A DNA stretch of 64,000 nucleotides from Burkholderia sp. IMCC1007 (GTDB lineage: Bacteria; Pseudomonadota; Gammaproteobacteria; Burkholderiales; Burkholderiaceae), in assembly GCF_027257875.1 (NCBI RefSeq), contig NZ_JAPVQY010000009.1, positions 133,016 to 197,015 of the forward strand, read 5' to 3'. Numbering within the stretch: the first letter of the stretch is position 1; every line of letters starts with the position of its first letter. The notes below the pieces were generated by a model, which worked only from the letters and a program-made list of their open reading frames with translations, was not told where the DNA came from and made no database searches. Below are positions 8,726-19,345 of the stretch, one piece after another. The translations under genes were made by a program, and so were the position numbers.

Positions 8726-9079
8726 ATGGCTACTACGCATCAGCACTTCCACCTCGAACTACGGCACGCCACCGCGCCGACGTACTTCATCAGTTACCTG
8801 TTCCCCGCCTTGCTGTTCGTTTACGAACTGCTGCGCGTCGGCCAGTGGGTCCGCGATCACGGAATGCAATTCGCCGCATTCAAGCAGATGGGTTACGAGT
8901 ACCTGCTGATGCTGCTGTTCGTCGGATTGCAGATCGTCGTCGAAGCGATCTTCCTGCTCGGCGCCGCGATGCGCCGGGATCATCGCGATTTCGAGCATCG
9001 CCTGCCGAACGTGATCCTCGGCATCGGCTGCTCGATCGCACTCCTCGCGATCGACCTCGCGATCCAGCTGTCGTTCTGA
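8726..9079 (+). CDS. Small integral membrane protein, function unknown
   Basis: A 117-residue protein with three likely membrane helices: around YFISYLFPALLFVYELL (residues 20-40), YLLMLLFVGLQIVVEAIFLL (60-82) and NVILGIGCSIALLAIDLAIQL (95-116). No domain is recognised. The start at ATG 8726 was chosen because AAGGAGGG lies 8 nt upstream. An upstream in-frame ATG at 8702 lacks a site. It is a single-gene unit closed by a hairpin. Confidence 0.75.
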   Translation: MATTHQHFHLELRHATAPTYFISYLFPALLFVYELLRVGQWVRDHGMQFAAFKQMGYEYLLMLLFVGLQIVVEAIFLLGAAMRRDHRDFEHRLPNVILGIGCSIALLAIDLAIQLSF

Positions 9080-9081
9080 CT

Positions 9082-9100
9082 CGGCGGGCGTGCCCCGCCG
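9082..9100. terminator. Bidirectional hairpin between convergent genes
   Basis: CGGCGGG / CCCGCCG, 7 bp with a 5-nt loop, immediately after the membrane-protein stop and facing the end of the hydrolase gene. No clear T-run on either side. Confidence 0.6.
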
Positions 9101-9121
9101 GTCGTAGCAGCGCTCAGGCGC

Positions 9122-9970
9122 TCAGGCGCCCGCGTCGCGCAGGAACGTCGCGACGGCTGCCAGCACGTCGTCGGTCCGCTCGCGGTGCGGCATGTGCCCG
9201 CATCCGTCAAGCAGCAGGAGCGACGACGGCCCGGCCACGCGCGCGGCGATGCGCTTCGGATGCACGTCCGAACCGTATTCGTCCTGCTCGCCGTGAATCG
9301 CGAGCGTCGCGCAGTGCACGTGCGGCAGTTCGTCGTCGAGACTCCAGTCGCGAAACGCCGGCGACAGCCACGTGTCGACCCACGCGCGCAGCACCCATTC
9401 GGCCCTGTCGCCGTGATAGCGCGCGAGCCGGTCGAGCTGGCCCGGCGCGTCGAACTGCTCGCCCGCTTCGCGAATGCCGTCGCGCGTGCGATCTTCGACG
9501 AATGCCTGCGCGGCGACGGTCACCAGTGCACGGCAACGCGTCGGTTGCGCGGCCGCGCAGCCGACCGCCATGCCGCCGCCGACGCTGTGCCCGAACACGA
9601 CGAACGCATCGATGCCGAAGTGCTCGAGCACCGCACGAAACCCGTGGTCGGCTTCGTCGCGCACGAACGTCGTGCGGAGCCGGCCCGGATGACGATCCGA
9701 GCGGCCGAAGCCGAGCCGGTCGTACGCGATCACGTCGCGTCGCGTCGCGCGTGCCAGTTGCGCGGGGAAATCGCGCCACAGGTCGACACAGCCGAGCGAA
9801 TCGTGCAGCAGCACGATCGGTGCGGCCGGCTTAGGTGCGGCCGGCTTAGGCGCGGCCGGCTCAGGCGCGCCAGCCCGCCGCCAGCGCTTCGCAAAGAGAC
9901 GCCCTTGCGGTGTCTCGACGAAAGTCTCTTCGGTCACGATATCGGTCATCTGTCTGTCGTCGTTCTGCAT
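9122..9970 (-). CDS. Alpha/beta-hydrolase
   Basis: A 282-residue alpha/beta-hydrolase fold enzyme. The oxyanion-region motif VLLHDSLG, nucleophile elbow GHSVGGG (Ser), acid near GEQDEYGS (Asp) and catalytic His in DGCGHMPHRE are all present. It would hydrolyse an ester, lactone or similar, substrate unknown. A proline/alanine segment (PAAPKPAAPKPAAP) near residue 45, encoded by a 15-bp repeat, interrupts the N-terminal strands. The start is uncertain: ATG 9970 and ATG 9949 both lack a good ribosome site. Confidence 0.82.
   Translation of the reverse strand: MQNDDRQMTDIVTEETFVETPQGRLFAKRWRRAGAPEPAAPKPAAPKPAAPIVLLHDSLGCVDLWRDFPAQLARATRRDVIAYDRLGFGRSDRHPGRLRTTFVRDEADHGFRAVLEHFGIDAFVVFGHSVGGGMAVGCAAAQPTRCRALVTVAAQAFVEDRTRDGIREAGEQFDAPGQLDRLARYHGDRAEWVLRAWVDTWLSPAFRDWSLDDELPHVHCATLAIHGEQDEYGSDVHPKRIAARVAGPSSLLLLDGCGHMPHRERTDDVLAAVATFLRDAGA
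9819..9863. repeat. 15-bp in-frame tandem repeat (3 copies)
   Basis: Three near-identical 15-bp units within the hydrolase gene encode PAAPK-type pentapeptides; copies differ by one or two bases. Confidence 0.9.
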
Positions 9971-10063
9971 GAAAACGGCGGCACGCCGGCGTGCCGCATC
10001 GAATGCCGGTGATGGTGGCCCGGCGCCGCGCGCCGCGTCAGGCGAGCCCCATCGCGCGCCCGC

Positions 10064-10981
10064 TCATTCGGGCTGCGGCGGCAGGTATTCCATCTGCGCT
10101 TCGTCGTACAGCCGGTAGATCAGCGCCTGTATCGCGCGAATGTCCTCCGACTCGTCGAGCATCCGCATGCTCATGATGATCGGCGACACGAGGTTCGGGT
10201 CGTCGAGCGGCTTGTAGCTGATGTCGTCGCGCTTCAGGCCATATACGCTGTGCGGCACGACCGACACGCCCTCGCCCATTGCGACGAGTCCGAGCGCGAT
10301 CTGCAGTTCGCGCGTCTCGTAGATGCGCCGCGGCTGCAGCGCGCGATCGTGGAAGGCCGCGAGCACCTGGTCCGCATAGCTCGGCCGCGGCTCCTTCGGG
10401 AAGATGATCAGCGTGTCGTGCACGAGATCGTGCAGCGACAGCACCGACTTCGCGCCGTCGAGCGGATGGCCGACCGGCAGCGCGACGATCATCCGCTCCT
10501 CGCGCAGCACGACCCGCCGCACGCTCGGATCCTCGTGGCGGATCCGTCCGAACCCGACGTCGATGCGCCCTTCCTTCAGCGCCTTGATCTGGTCCATCGT
10601 CGACATTTCATGCAGGGTCAACTCGACGGCCGGATACTCGCTGCGAAAGCGCCGGATGATCTTCGGCAGCATCCCGTACAGCGTCGAGCCGACGAAACCG
10701 ACCGACATGCTGCGCTCGATCTTGCCGACGCGCTTCGTCATCGATTCGAGCTCGGTCGTCTGCGCGAGCAGTTGCACCGCGTGCGAATAGAAGAAGCGCC
10801 CGGCGTCGGTCAGCTTCAGCGGCCGCGCGTTGCGCTCGAACAGCGGCACGCCGAGTTCGTCCTCGAGCTGCTGGATCTGCCGGCTCAGCGGCGGCTGCGC
10901 GATGTGCAGCCGCTCGGCCGCCCGCGTGAAATTCCGCTCCTCGGCAACCGCGACGAAGTAGCGGAGATGTCTCAACTCCAT
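10064..10981 (-). CDS. LysR-family regulator, CatR/BenM-like
   Basis: A 305-residue LysR protein. The N-terminal HTH (MELRHLRYFVAVAEERNFTRAAERLHIAQPP; key part RAAERLHIAQPPLSRQI) and the effector-domain phrases FVGSTLYGMLP, ALKEGRIDVGFGRI and ALGLVAMGEGVSVVP closely resemble CatM/BenM/CatR, which sense muconate or benzoate and activate aromatic ring-cleavage genes. No cat or ben gene is adjacent within the window, so its target is elsewhere or it has been re-purposed. GGGAGG precedes the ATG. Confidence 0.87.
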   Translation of the reverse strand: MELRHLRYFVAVAEERNFTRAAERLHIAQPPLSRQIQQLEDELGVPLFERNARPLKLTDAGRFFYSHAVQLLAQTTELESMTKRVGKIERSMSVGFVGSTLYGMLPKIIRRFRSEYPAVELTLHEMSTMDQIKALKEGRIDVGFGRIRHEDPSVRRVVLREERMIVALPVGHPLDGAKSVLSLHDLVHDTLIIFPKEPRPSYADQVLAAFHDRALQPRRIYETRELQIALGLVAMGEGVSVVPHSVYGLKRDDISYKPLDDPNLVSPIIMSMRMLDESEDIRAIQALIYRLYDEAQMEYLPPQPE

Positions 10982-11135
10982 TTCGATCCCTCCCGGACCG
11001 GCACCGGACGCTCATCCGGCAGCGCGCCGGCCACGCTCGCGCCTTTCGTCCCGTGCGTGCCTGTCCCGATCCCATGACGATACCTCAGCCGGCGTCGGTA
11101 CCGGTTCGAGCCGCATCGCGCAAAACGCAAAACAA

Positions 11136-11160
11136 AACGGGAAGCGCGCGGCTTCCCGTT
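11136..11160 (-). terminator. Rho-independent terminator after the DUF3717 gene
   Basis: AACGGGAAGC / GCTTCCCGTT, a 10-bp perfect stem with a 5-nt loop, followed on the minus strand by TTGTTTTGCG. It lies 42 bp past the stop codon. Confidence 0.88.
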
Positions 11161-11201
11161 CCTTCATCGACGCTGCACTGCGGCATCGGCGCGACCGCGC
11201 G

Positions 11202-11447
11202 TCATGCCTCGGTCGCGTACAGCGCGTCGCGCTGCGCGTCGCTCAGCGAATCGAGCGGCACGTCCGGCAGCCGATAGCAGATCATCGCGCCGTACAGCTC
11301 GGCGAGACAATTGCTGCCGGCGTCCAGAACGTAGCCGTCCTCGCCGTCCGGGGCGGGCGGATACACTTCGCGCCACGCATTGATCGCGGCTTCGATTCGC
11401 ACGATGGAAACGGGTCCGGCCTTCCGCTCGGCGGGTGATGCGCTCAT
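11202..11447 (-). CDS. DUF3717-like small protein
   Basis: An 81-residue soluble protein. The pattern VRIEAAINAWREVYPP followed by an acidic stretch and LSDAQRDAL at the end matches the Burkholderiales DUF3717 family, whose function is unknown. AGAGGAA lies just before the ATG. It is 296 bp downstream of lysP on the same strand with a terminator between, so it is probably transcribed separately. Confidence 0.78.
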   Translation of the reverse strand: MSASPAERKAGPVSIVRIEAAINAWREVYPPAPDGEDGYVLDAGSNCLAELYGAMICYRLPDVPLDSLSDAQRDALYATEA

Positions 11448-11680
11448 GGATTCCTCTGGGTTGCGCTGCGCGGGCCATGCTGGCCGCGACGAAACGATGA
11501 AAACGCCGGGCGCCGCCGGCCGTCGCAGGCAGCGCACACGCCGGATGCCGATCCGCGCCGCGCTCGTCGCGCCGGCCGGGCCGCAGCCCGGTAGGGTCGG
11601 GAAATATAACCGGCTTTGACCCCGTGCAGGCGAAAGCCGACAAAAAAAGCGGGGTCGGCAAGCACGATCGCGCACAAAGA

Positions 11681-11708
11681 AAACGGGAAGCCCGCGGGCT
11701 TCCCGTTT
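11681..11708 (-). terminator. Rho-independent terminator after lysP
   Basis: A 28-bp perfect palindrome with arms AAACGGGAAGCCCG / CGGGCTTCCCGTTT, followed on the minus strand by TCTTTGTG. It shares the AACGGGAAGC arm with the next hairpin at 11136. Confidence 0.9.
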
Positions 11709-11743
11709 CGTCGGAGCTCGCGCGGCGGCGTGCCGCGCCCGCA

Positions 11744-13279
11744 TCAGCCGGCGGTTTCGCGGTTCGTCACGCGCTGCGCTTGCGCGCCGCGATTCGCGGC
11801 GACCCACGGCGCGATCTCCATGTCCTCGTAACGCACGAACCGGCTCTTGTTCATGAACCGGTAGCCGAGCCACACGACGACGAACAGCGGAATGCCGACG
11901 TAGGTCGCGGCGACGCCGGCCCAGTCGATCCGGTTCGCGAGGAACGCCTGATAGTCCTGCCCCAGCGCGATCACGAGACACAGCACGAACGCGAACAGCG
12001 GGCCGAACGGGAACCACTTCGACTGGTACGGCAGCTGGTCGACCGAATAGCCCTGCGTCACGTAACCCTTGCGGAACCGGTAATGGCTGATCGCGATGCC
12101 GAGCCACGCGATGAAGCCGGTCATCCCCGACGTGTTCAGCAGCCACAGGTACACCGTCTTGTCGCCGTAGAGCGACGTGAAGAAGCACAGCGCGCCGACG
12201 GCGGTGGTCGCATACAGCGCATTGCGCGGCACGCCGCCCGGCGACAGCTTCGCGAACAGCTTCGGCGCACGGCCTTCGGTCGCGAGGTTGTACAGCATCC
12301 GCGTGGATGCGTACATGCCCGAGTTGCCGGCCGACAGCACGGCCGTCAGGATCACCGCGTTCATCACGCCGGCCGCGAACGCGAGGCCCGCGTGGCGGAA
12401 CACGAGCGTAAACGGGCTCACGCCGATGTCGGTGACGTCGCTCTTCAGCAGGTTCGGGTCGGTGTACGGAATCAGCACGCCGATCACGAAGATCGCGAGC
12501 ACATAGAACAGCAGGATCCGCCAGAACACCTGGCGCACCGCGCGCGGGATCGTCGTGCGCGGGTTTTCCGATTCGCCGGCCGCGACGCCGATCAGCTCCG
12601 TGCCCTGGAACGAGAAGCCCGCGATCATCGCGACGCCCATCAGCGCCGGCAGGCCGCCGGCGAACGGCGCGTCGCCGATCGTCAGGTTGCCCCAGCCGTT
12701 GCTCGGCGCGCCCTTCAGAATGCCGAAGATCATCAGCAGGCCGACGCCGATGAACGCGACCACGGTGACGACCTTGATCAGCGCGAACCAGTATTCGGCT
12801 TCGCCAAAGCCGCGCACGGTCAGCGCGTTGAGCAGGAACATCACGCCGAGGAACGCGGCGCTCCACCAGACGCCCGGCACGTTCGGGAACCAGTAGTGCA
12901 TCACGAGCTGCGCGGCGACGAGTTCGACCGCGATCGTCACCGCCCAGTTGTACCAGTAGTTCCAGCCGAGCGCGAAGCCGAAGCCTTCGTCGACGTATTT
13001 CGCGCCGTAGGTCGCGAACGACCCCGACACCGGCATGAACGCGGCCATTTCGCCGAGGCTCGTCATCAGGAAGTAGACCATCAGGCCGATCAGCATGTAC
13101 GCGACCATCGCGCCGCCGGGGCCGGCCTGCGAAATCGATGCGCCGGACGCGACGAACAGGCCCGTGCCGATCGAGCCGCCGATGGCGATCATCGTCAGGT
13201 GGCGCGCCTTCAGCGCGCGATGAAGCTTGGGTGGGTTCGCGGACGAACCGGGTTGGTCGGAATTCGGGATTGCGGACAT
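11744..13279 (-). CDS. lysP: Lysine-specific amino-acid permease (APC superfamily)
   Basis: A 511-residue secondary transporter with 12 predicted membrane helices. The N-terminal helix motif AIGGSIGTGLFVASG, the GFGFALGWNYWYNWAVT block and FSFQGTELIGVAAGES match LysP/AAT-family amino-acid:proton symporters, and the overall pattern is closest to LysP. I set the start at MSAIPNSDQ because family N-termini align there; an upstream ATG (13324) would add 15 arginine-rich residues. No good ribosome site was found for either. Substrate is inferred from family. Confidence 0.88.
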   Translation of the reverse strand: MSAIPNSDQPGSSANPPKLHRALKARHLTMIAIGGSIGTGLFVASGASISQAGPGGAMVAYMLIGLMVYFLMTSLGEMAAFMPVSGSFATYGAKYVDEGFGFALGWNYWYNWAVTIAVELVAAQLVMHYWFPNVPGVWWSAAFLGVMFLLNALTVRGFGEAEYWFALIKVVTVVAFIGVGLLMIFGILKGAPSNGWGNLTIGDAPFAGGLPALMGVAMIAGFSFQGTELIGVAAGESENPRTTIPRAVRQVFWRILLFYVLAIFVIGVLIPYTDPNLLKSDVTDIGVSPFTLVFRHAGLAFAAGVMNAVILTAVLSAGNSGMYASTRMLYNLATEGRAPKLFAKLSPGGVPRNALYATTAVGALCFFTSLYGDKTVYLWLLNTSGMTGFIAWLGIAISHYRFRKGYVTQGYSVDQLPYQSKWFPFGPLFAFVLCLVIALGQDYQAFLANRIDWAGVAATYVGIPLFVVVWLGYRFMNKSRFVRYEDMEIAPWVAANRGAQAQRVTNRETAG

Positions 13280-13876
13280 AAACGAGACGAACGTTGAGCG
13301 GGCCGGCATCCGGGGCCGGCGCATGCGGGATCGGGGCGCGCGATGCGCCGCCTGCCGTGCATTCGATGCGGCCCCGATACGCGTTGCGCGCCGGGCGCCT
13401 GCGGCGAAGCGCGGATTCTACCTGATTCGTCAGCGGGACAGCTCCGGTCCCGACGCGTCGCCATCGCATGCAGACGCCGCAGAATCAACGGGTTGGACGC
13501 AGCGCGCACGGCGCCGCGCCGACCGCGGCGGCGCCCGGACAGAAAGCCGTATTTTTTCAGGGCCGGTTCGCAATGCCAAAGCCGCAATACCCGAGCGGTA
13601 TTCGATGCAGGGCCGGATCGCGCATTAATCCGACAAGGCAATCCGCATGCGCCCCATTATTCAGACAAAACACATGCACTCGCGATTGATTTAAATCAAA
13701 TCGTTCACGCAGGACGCGGTAATCATGCGTAACGGTTCGGGATCGCCAGTCACGCATGCAGGTTTCGCATCGCCCGGCTAAAATTCAGGAATTCGCGAGA
13801 TAATACGGATTAATTCGAAATATTAGCGCGCGGCATCGTCTACGACGCAACTGCCCGTCGCCCCGCCCCCCCGAGG
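13280..13876. other. Long divergent intergenic region, lysP / diguanylate cyclase
   Basis: About 600 bp without a gene. The half next to the cyclase (13620-13850) is unusually AT-rich for this DNA and holds the FNR-type box listed separately. The lysP-proximal half shows no distinct element. Confidence 0.6.
13686..13725 (+). promoter_or_regulatory. FNR/ANR-type box with downstream -10
   Basis: TTGATTTAAATCAA (13686-13699) is a perfect match to TTGAT-N4-ATCAA. TAATCA at 13720-13725 fits a -10 element for a start near 13732, which would place the box centre about 40 bp upstream, the class II FNR arrangement. The regulated gene would be the diguanylate cyclase at 13877. Confidence 0.72.
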
Positions 13877-15409
13877 ATGAAGCCATACCCGCTGCCCGCC
13901 GCGCTGCGCCGCCATACCGCGGCGGCCGTCGCACGCGTTTTGTCGCCCCGCGGCGTACTCGTCGCGGGCATCGTGCTGCTGCTGTTCAGCTGGGGACTCT
14001 CCACGTCGCTGTTAATCGAGGCGCGCCACGACGCATATGACCATGCGGTCCAAAATGCGCGCAACCTGATGCTGCTGATCGAGCGCGATATTTCGCGCAA
14101 TATCGAACTGTATGATCTGTCGCTGCAAAACGTCGTCGACGGTGTCGCCGATCCGGAGCTGATGGCACTGCCGCCGCGCCAGCGTCACCGGCTGCTGTTC
14201 GATCGCGCGGCGACCGGCGCGTATCTCGGCGCCATTTTCGTGATGGATCCGCACGGCAATATCGTGATCGACTCGGCCGCGTCGCCGCCGCGGGGCGGCA
14301 ATTTCGCCGATCGCGCGTATTTCGCCGTGCACCGCGACCGCCTCGCGCAGGGCCTCTACATCAGCCGGCCCTATGCATCCCGGCTGCGCGGCGGCGCACT
14401 GACGATCGCGCTCAGCCGCCGGATCACGCTCGCCGACGGCCGCTTCGGCGGCATCGTCGTCGGCACGCTCAGCGTCGACTACTTCCGCGCGCTGCTCGAC
14501 GGTCTCGCGGTCGGCCGGCACGGCAGCGCGGCGATCGTCGAGAACAACGGCGCGCTCGTGTCGCGCCTGCCGTACGACGCGCGGGTGGTCGGCCTCGACC
14601 TTCACGACGCCCCGCTCTTCATCGAGGCGCAGCGCCGCAGCGAAGGCGCGCTCACCGGCGTCGGTACGATCGACGGCGTGCGGCGCATCTATGTTTACAA
14701 GCATCTCGATAACCTGCCGCTCATCGTCGACGTCGCGCCGGCCGAGATCGACATCTACGCATCGTGGCGCAATCGCGCGATCTGGACCGCGGTGCTGATG
14801 GGCCTGTTCACCGCATTCATCGTCGGGGGCTCGCTCGCGCTGTCGCGCGAGCTCAAGCGTCGGCAGATGGCCGAGTCGAAGCTGTACCGGCTCGCGCACA
14901 CCGATTCGCTGACCGGCCTCGACAATCGCGGCACGTTCGACGCTGTGCTCGCGAAGGAAGCGCAGCGCGCGTCGCGCAGCGGCCGCCCGCTGTCGGTGCT
15001 GTTCGTCGACGTCGATCACTTCAAGGCGTTCAACGACTACTACGGCCATCTCGCCGGCGACGACGTGTTGCATCGCGTCGCGCAATCCGCATCGTGCTGC
15101 CTGCGCCGCGACGGCGACCACATCGCGCGCTACGGCGGCGAGGAATTCGTCGTCACGCTGCCCGACACCGATGCGCAGGGCGCGGCCACCGTCGCCGAAG
15201 CAATCCGCCGGGCGATCGCCGGGCTCGCCATCGCGCATGGCGCGAGCCCGTACGGCCACGTGACGGCCAGCATCGGCGCCGCCACCGCCACCGGCGGGCG
15301 CGTGAATGCCGCGACGCTGCTGCGGCAGGCCGACGAGGCGCTGTACCGCGCGAAGTCAGGCGGCCGCAATCGCGTGTCAAGCCCGGAGCCGAGCGCGGCC
15401 GACGCGTGA
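13877..15409 (+). CDS. Membrane diguanylate cyclase with periplasmic Cache sensor
   Basis: A 510-residue c-di-GMP synthase. Membrane helix one is about residues 26-47; a periplasmic dCache-like sensor spans about 50-298 (GAIFVMDPHGNIVIDS, RAYFAVHRD, ISRPY, GTLSVDYF); helix two is about 301-324; the GGDEF domain is about 335-500. The active site reads GGEEF (420-424), and RDGD (411-414), exactly five residues before it, is an intact allosteric I-site, so both activity and product inhibition are expected. The start ATG has GAGG directly before it. A perfect FNR-type box lies 178 bp upstream. Confidence 0.92.
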   Translation: MKPYPLPAALRRHTAAAVARVLSPRGVLVAGIVLLLFSWGLSTSLLIEARHDAYDHAVQNARNLMLLIERDISRNIELYDLSLQNVVDGVADPELMALPPRQRHRLLFDRAATGAYLGAIFVMDPHGNIVIDSAASPPRGGNFADRAYFAVHRDRLAQGLYISRPYASRLRGGALTIALSRRITLADGRFGGIVVGTLSVDYFRALLDGLAVGRHGSAAIVENNGALVSRLPYDARVVGLDLHDAPLFIEAQRRSEGALTGVGTIDGVRRIYVYKHLDNLPLIVDVAPAEIDIYASWRNRAIWTAVLMGLFTAFIVGGSLALSRELKRRQMAESKLYRLAHTDSLTGLDNRGTFDAVLAKEAQRASRSGRPLSVLFVDVDHFKAFNDYYGHLAGDDVLHRVAQSASCCLRRDGDHIARYGGEEFVVTLPDTDAQGAATVAEAIRRAIAGLAIAHGASPYGHVTASIGAATATGGRVNAATLLRQADEALYRAKSGGRNRVSSPEPSAADA

Positions 15410-15415
15410 CGGGAC

Positions 15416-15475
15416 GTGACGTGACGTGACGTGACGTGGCGTGACGTGACGTGGCGTGGCGTGACCTGACGTGAC
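15416..15475. repeat. 5-bp tandem repeat (GTGAC/GTGGC, about 12 units)
   Basis: A run of GTGAC units with scattered GTGGC variants directly after the cyclase stop codon. Confidence 0.9.
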
Positions 15476-15618
15476 GGCTGGCCGCGTCGCGCCGCGACGG
15501 CGTGGACAGCCCGCACACCTTCAGCTAGCGTTACGTCAGCTGCGCATGCGGCGCGGCGCCGGCCCGCGCAGGCCGCCCGCGCGTATTCCGGCCGCCCGCC
15601 GGCCACCCTCGATCCGTC

Positions 15619-16698
15619 ATGACCGCCCAGCTCCCCTCCCGCCTGCCGCCGCTCGTGCGCCACACGCTTCGTCCGCTGCTGGACCCGTACCGGCGCTACC
15701 GGCACGCGAAACTGATCCACGCGGCGCGCGTCGCGCTCGCGATTCTCGTGTCGATCGCGCTGTCCACCGGCCTGCGCGTGCCGCACGGCGAATGGTCGAC
15801 GATCACCGTGCTGATCGTCGTCGGCGGGCTGCAGCATCACGGCAACATCCGCAAGAAGGCGGCCGAGCGCGCGCTCGGCACGTCGATCGGCGCGCGCGCG
15901 GGGCGCGCGCTGATCCTGCTCTACTCGTTCCTGCACGCGCCGCTCGCGATCTATCTGCTGATGGCGATCGCGTGCGGCTTCTGCGCGTATCACGCGATCG
16001 GCAAGGCCGGCTATATCGCGCTGCTGTCGGCGATCACGATGGTGATCGTCGCCGGGCACGGCGACAACGAGATCGTCGACGGCCTGTGGCGCGCGGTGAA
16101 CGTGCTGACCGGCATCGCGATCGCGCTGGCGTTCTCGTTCGCGCTGCCGCTCTACGCGACCTACTCGTGGCGCTACAAGCTCGCCGACGCGCTGCGCGCG
16201 TGCGCGGCCGTGCATGCGCGGCTCGCGGGCGACCGGCACGTGAGCGACGACGCGCACCTGAAGGAGATGGCCGCGCTGAGCACGCTGCTCGTGCAGTTGC
16301 GCTCGCTGATGCCGTCGGTGTCGAAGGAATGCGATATTCCGGTCTCGCAGCTCGAGGCGATCCAGCGCGGCCTGCGCCTGTGCATCGGCTATCTGGAGAT
16401 CCTGTCGAGCACCGTGCCGGCCCGCGACGACGTGACGTCCCGCGAGTACGTGCGCACCGCGATGAAGGCCGTGAACCGGCGCATCCGCGACACGCTCGTC
16501 GGCGCGAGCCGCGCGCTGAAGTTCGGCACGCCGAGCCGGCTCACGCCGCGCCGCCGGCCGGCCGATCCGCCGCATGACGCGTCGCCGCTGCCGCCGCCGC
16601 AGTTGTCCGGCTACGTGTCGATCACGGTCAAGCTGGCCGGTGAAGTGGATCAGTTGCGCGAGAAACTGCTCGATACGGCGCGGGCGTGGAATATTTAA
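15619..16698 (+). CDS. FUSC-family inner-membrane protein
   Basis: A 359-residue protein with an N-terminal membrane domain of about six helices (residues 35-180; ALAILVSIALSTGL, WSTITVLIVVGGLQ, IYLLMAIACGFCAYHAIG, ALLSAITMVIVAG) and a cytoplasmic helical C-terminal half. The RKKAAERALGTSIGA motif is the FUSC/aromatic acid exporter signature also seen in YccS and AaeB. It is shorter than full-length AaeB (about 650), with one membrane block. The substrate may be an aromatic acid or another toxic compound, unproven. Confidence 0.85.
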   Translation: MTAQLPSRLPPLVRHTLRPLLDPYRRYRHAKLIHAARVALAILVSIALSTGLRVPHGEWSTITVLIVVGGLQHHGNIRKKAAERALGTSIGARAGRALILLYSFLHAPLAIYLLMAIACGFCAYHAIGKAGYIALLSAITMVIVAGHGDNEIVDGLWRAVNVLTGIAIALAFSFALPLYATYSWRYKLADALRACAAVHARLAGDRHVSDDAHLKEMAALSTLLVQLRSLMPSVSKECDIPVSQLEAIQRGLRLCIGYLEILSSTVPARDDVTSREYVRTAMKAVNRRIRDTLVGASRALKFGTPSRLTPRRRPADPPHDASPLPPPQLSGYVSITVKLAGEVDQLREKLLDTARAWNI

Positions 16699-18375
<1,677 letters not shown>

Positions 18376-18391
18376 GCCGTTTTACCCGAAG

Positions 18392-18420
18392 CCGGCGCGC
18401 GTAGCCGATACGCGCGCCGG
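18392..18420 (+). terminator. Hairpin terminator after argG
   Basis: CCGGCGCGCGTA (18392-18403) and TACGCGCGCCGG (18409-18420) form a perfect 12-bp stem with a GCCGA loop, 17 bp past the stop. No T-run, as often in GC-rich genomes. Confidence 0.8.
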
Positions 18421-18512
18421 GCCGGGCCGCGCCGGGCAGGCCGTGTGTGCGTCGATGCATGCGCGGCCTGCCGGTTCTTCTGCTTGGCCCCTGCCTTTCT
18501 CCGCTTCTCGCG

Positions 18513-18575
18513 CTTTCCCCGCTTTCCCCGCTTTCCCCGCTTTCCCCGCTTTCCCCGCTTTCTCCGCTTTCTCCG
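18513..18575. repeat. 9-bp tandem repeat, CTTTCCCCG x 7
   Basis: Five perfect CTTTCCCCG units then two CTTTCTCCG units in the argG-kinase gap. Strong strand asymmetry: pyrimidine-rich on +, purine-rich on -. Confidence 0.95.
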
Positions 18576-18679
18576 CTTTCCTTCCGTGCTTTCACCCGCG
18601 ATCGCGTCGCGCGCAAACGGCGCTGCAACGCTGCCGCGATCATGGCAAGCTGCGAGTCGTTCGATTTCCGACCCGGCTC

Positions 18680-19177
18680 ATGACTTCCCTCTTCGTCATT
18701 CACGTGAACGGCCCAATCAACAGCGGCAAGACGACGATCGGTCGCGCACTCGCGCGCGTGCTGCCCGATGCGCGCTTCATCGACGGCGACGATCACGACG
18801 CGCCCGACGACGCCCCGTTCCACGAGCAGTGGGCGATCGCGCTGGCGCGCGTCGTCAACGAGATCGCGCATGCGCGCGAACGTCATCTGGTGATCGCCTA
18901 TCCGATCGGCGACGCGGAATTCCGGCAGTTGCGCGCGGCCTGCGACGCACGCGATGCGCGCCTGTTCGTCGCGACGCTCGCGCCGCCCGAAGCGGTCGCC
19001 GCGTCGGATCGCGGCACGCGCACGCTGACGGACTGGGAGCGGCAGCGTATCGCCGAGATGTATCGGGAAGGGTATGCGGCGCGCGCGTTCAGCGACTGCT
19101 TCGTCGATACGTCGAGCGCGCCGGCCGATGCGTGTGCGGCGGAGATCGCGCGCCGCGCGGCGCTTCCGGCACCTTGA
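18680..19177 (+). CDS. Small P-loop nucleotide kinase-like protein
   Basis: A 165-residue P-loop NTPase with Walker A GPINSGKTT at residues 11-19 and a mononucleotide-kinase-like layout (short DGDDH motif near residue 34 resembling the acceptor site of gluconate/shikimate-type kinases; TDWERQRIAEMY region near 130). The phosphoryl acceptor cannot be named. No signal peptide. The start ATG lacks an obvious ribosome site. It is downstream of argG's terminator, so likely independent. Confidence 0.72.
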   Translation: MTSLFVIHVNGPINSGKTTIGRALARVLPDARFIDGDDHDAPDDAPFHEQWAIALARVVNEIAHARERHLVIAYPIGDAEFRQLRAACDARDARLFVATLAPPEAVAASDRGTRTLTDWERQRIAEMYREGYAARAFSDCFVDTSSAPADACAAEIARRAALPAP

Positions 19178-19345
19178 TGCGCGCCGCCTGCAGCGCGTAG
19201 AACCTCGCGGCCCTTGCGGATATATCCTCGGGGCTTTTCATCCGCCGGGCACTTCCTGCTCTGCATCCCGTGCTTGTGGTTCGGGCTCCGCGCATGAGCA
19301 TGCGGCGTACGCGTCCGGATCCACGATCGCCGGCGCGCGCCGCCT

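Noticed and set aside
18513..18575. CRISPR-like array
   Set aside because: Units are 9 bp with no spacers; this is a microsatellite.
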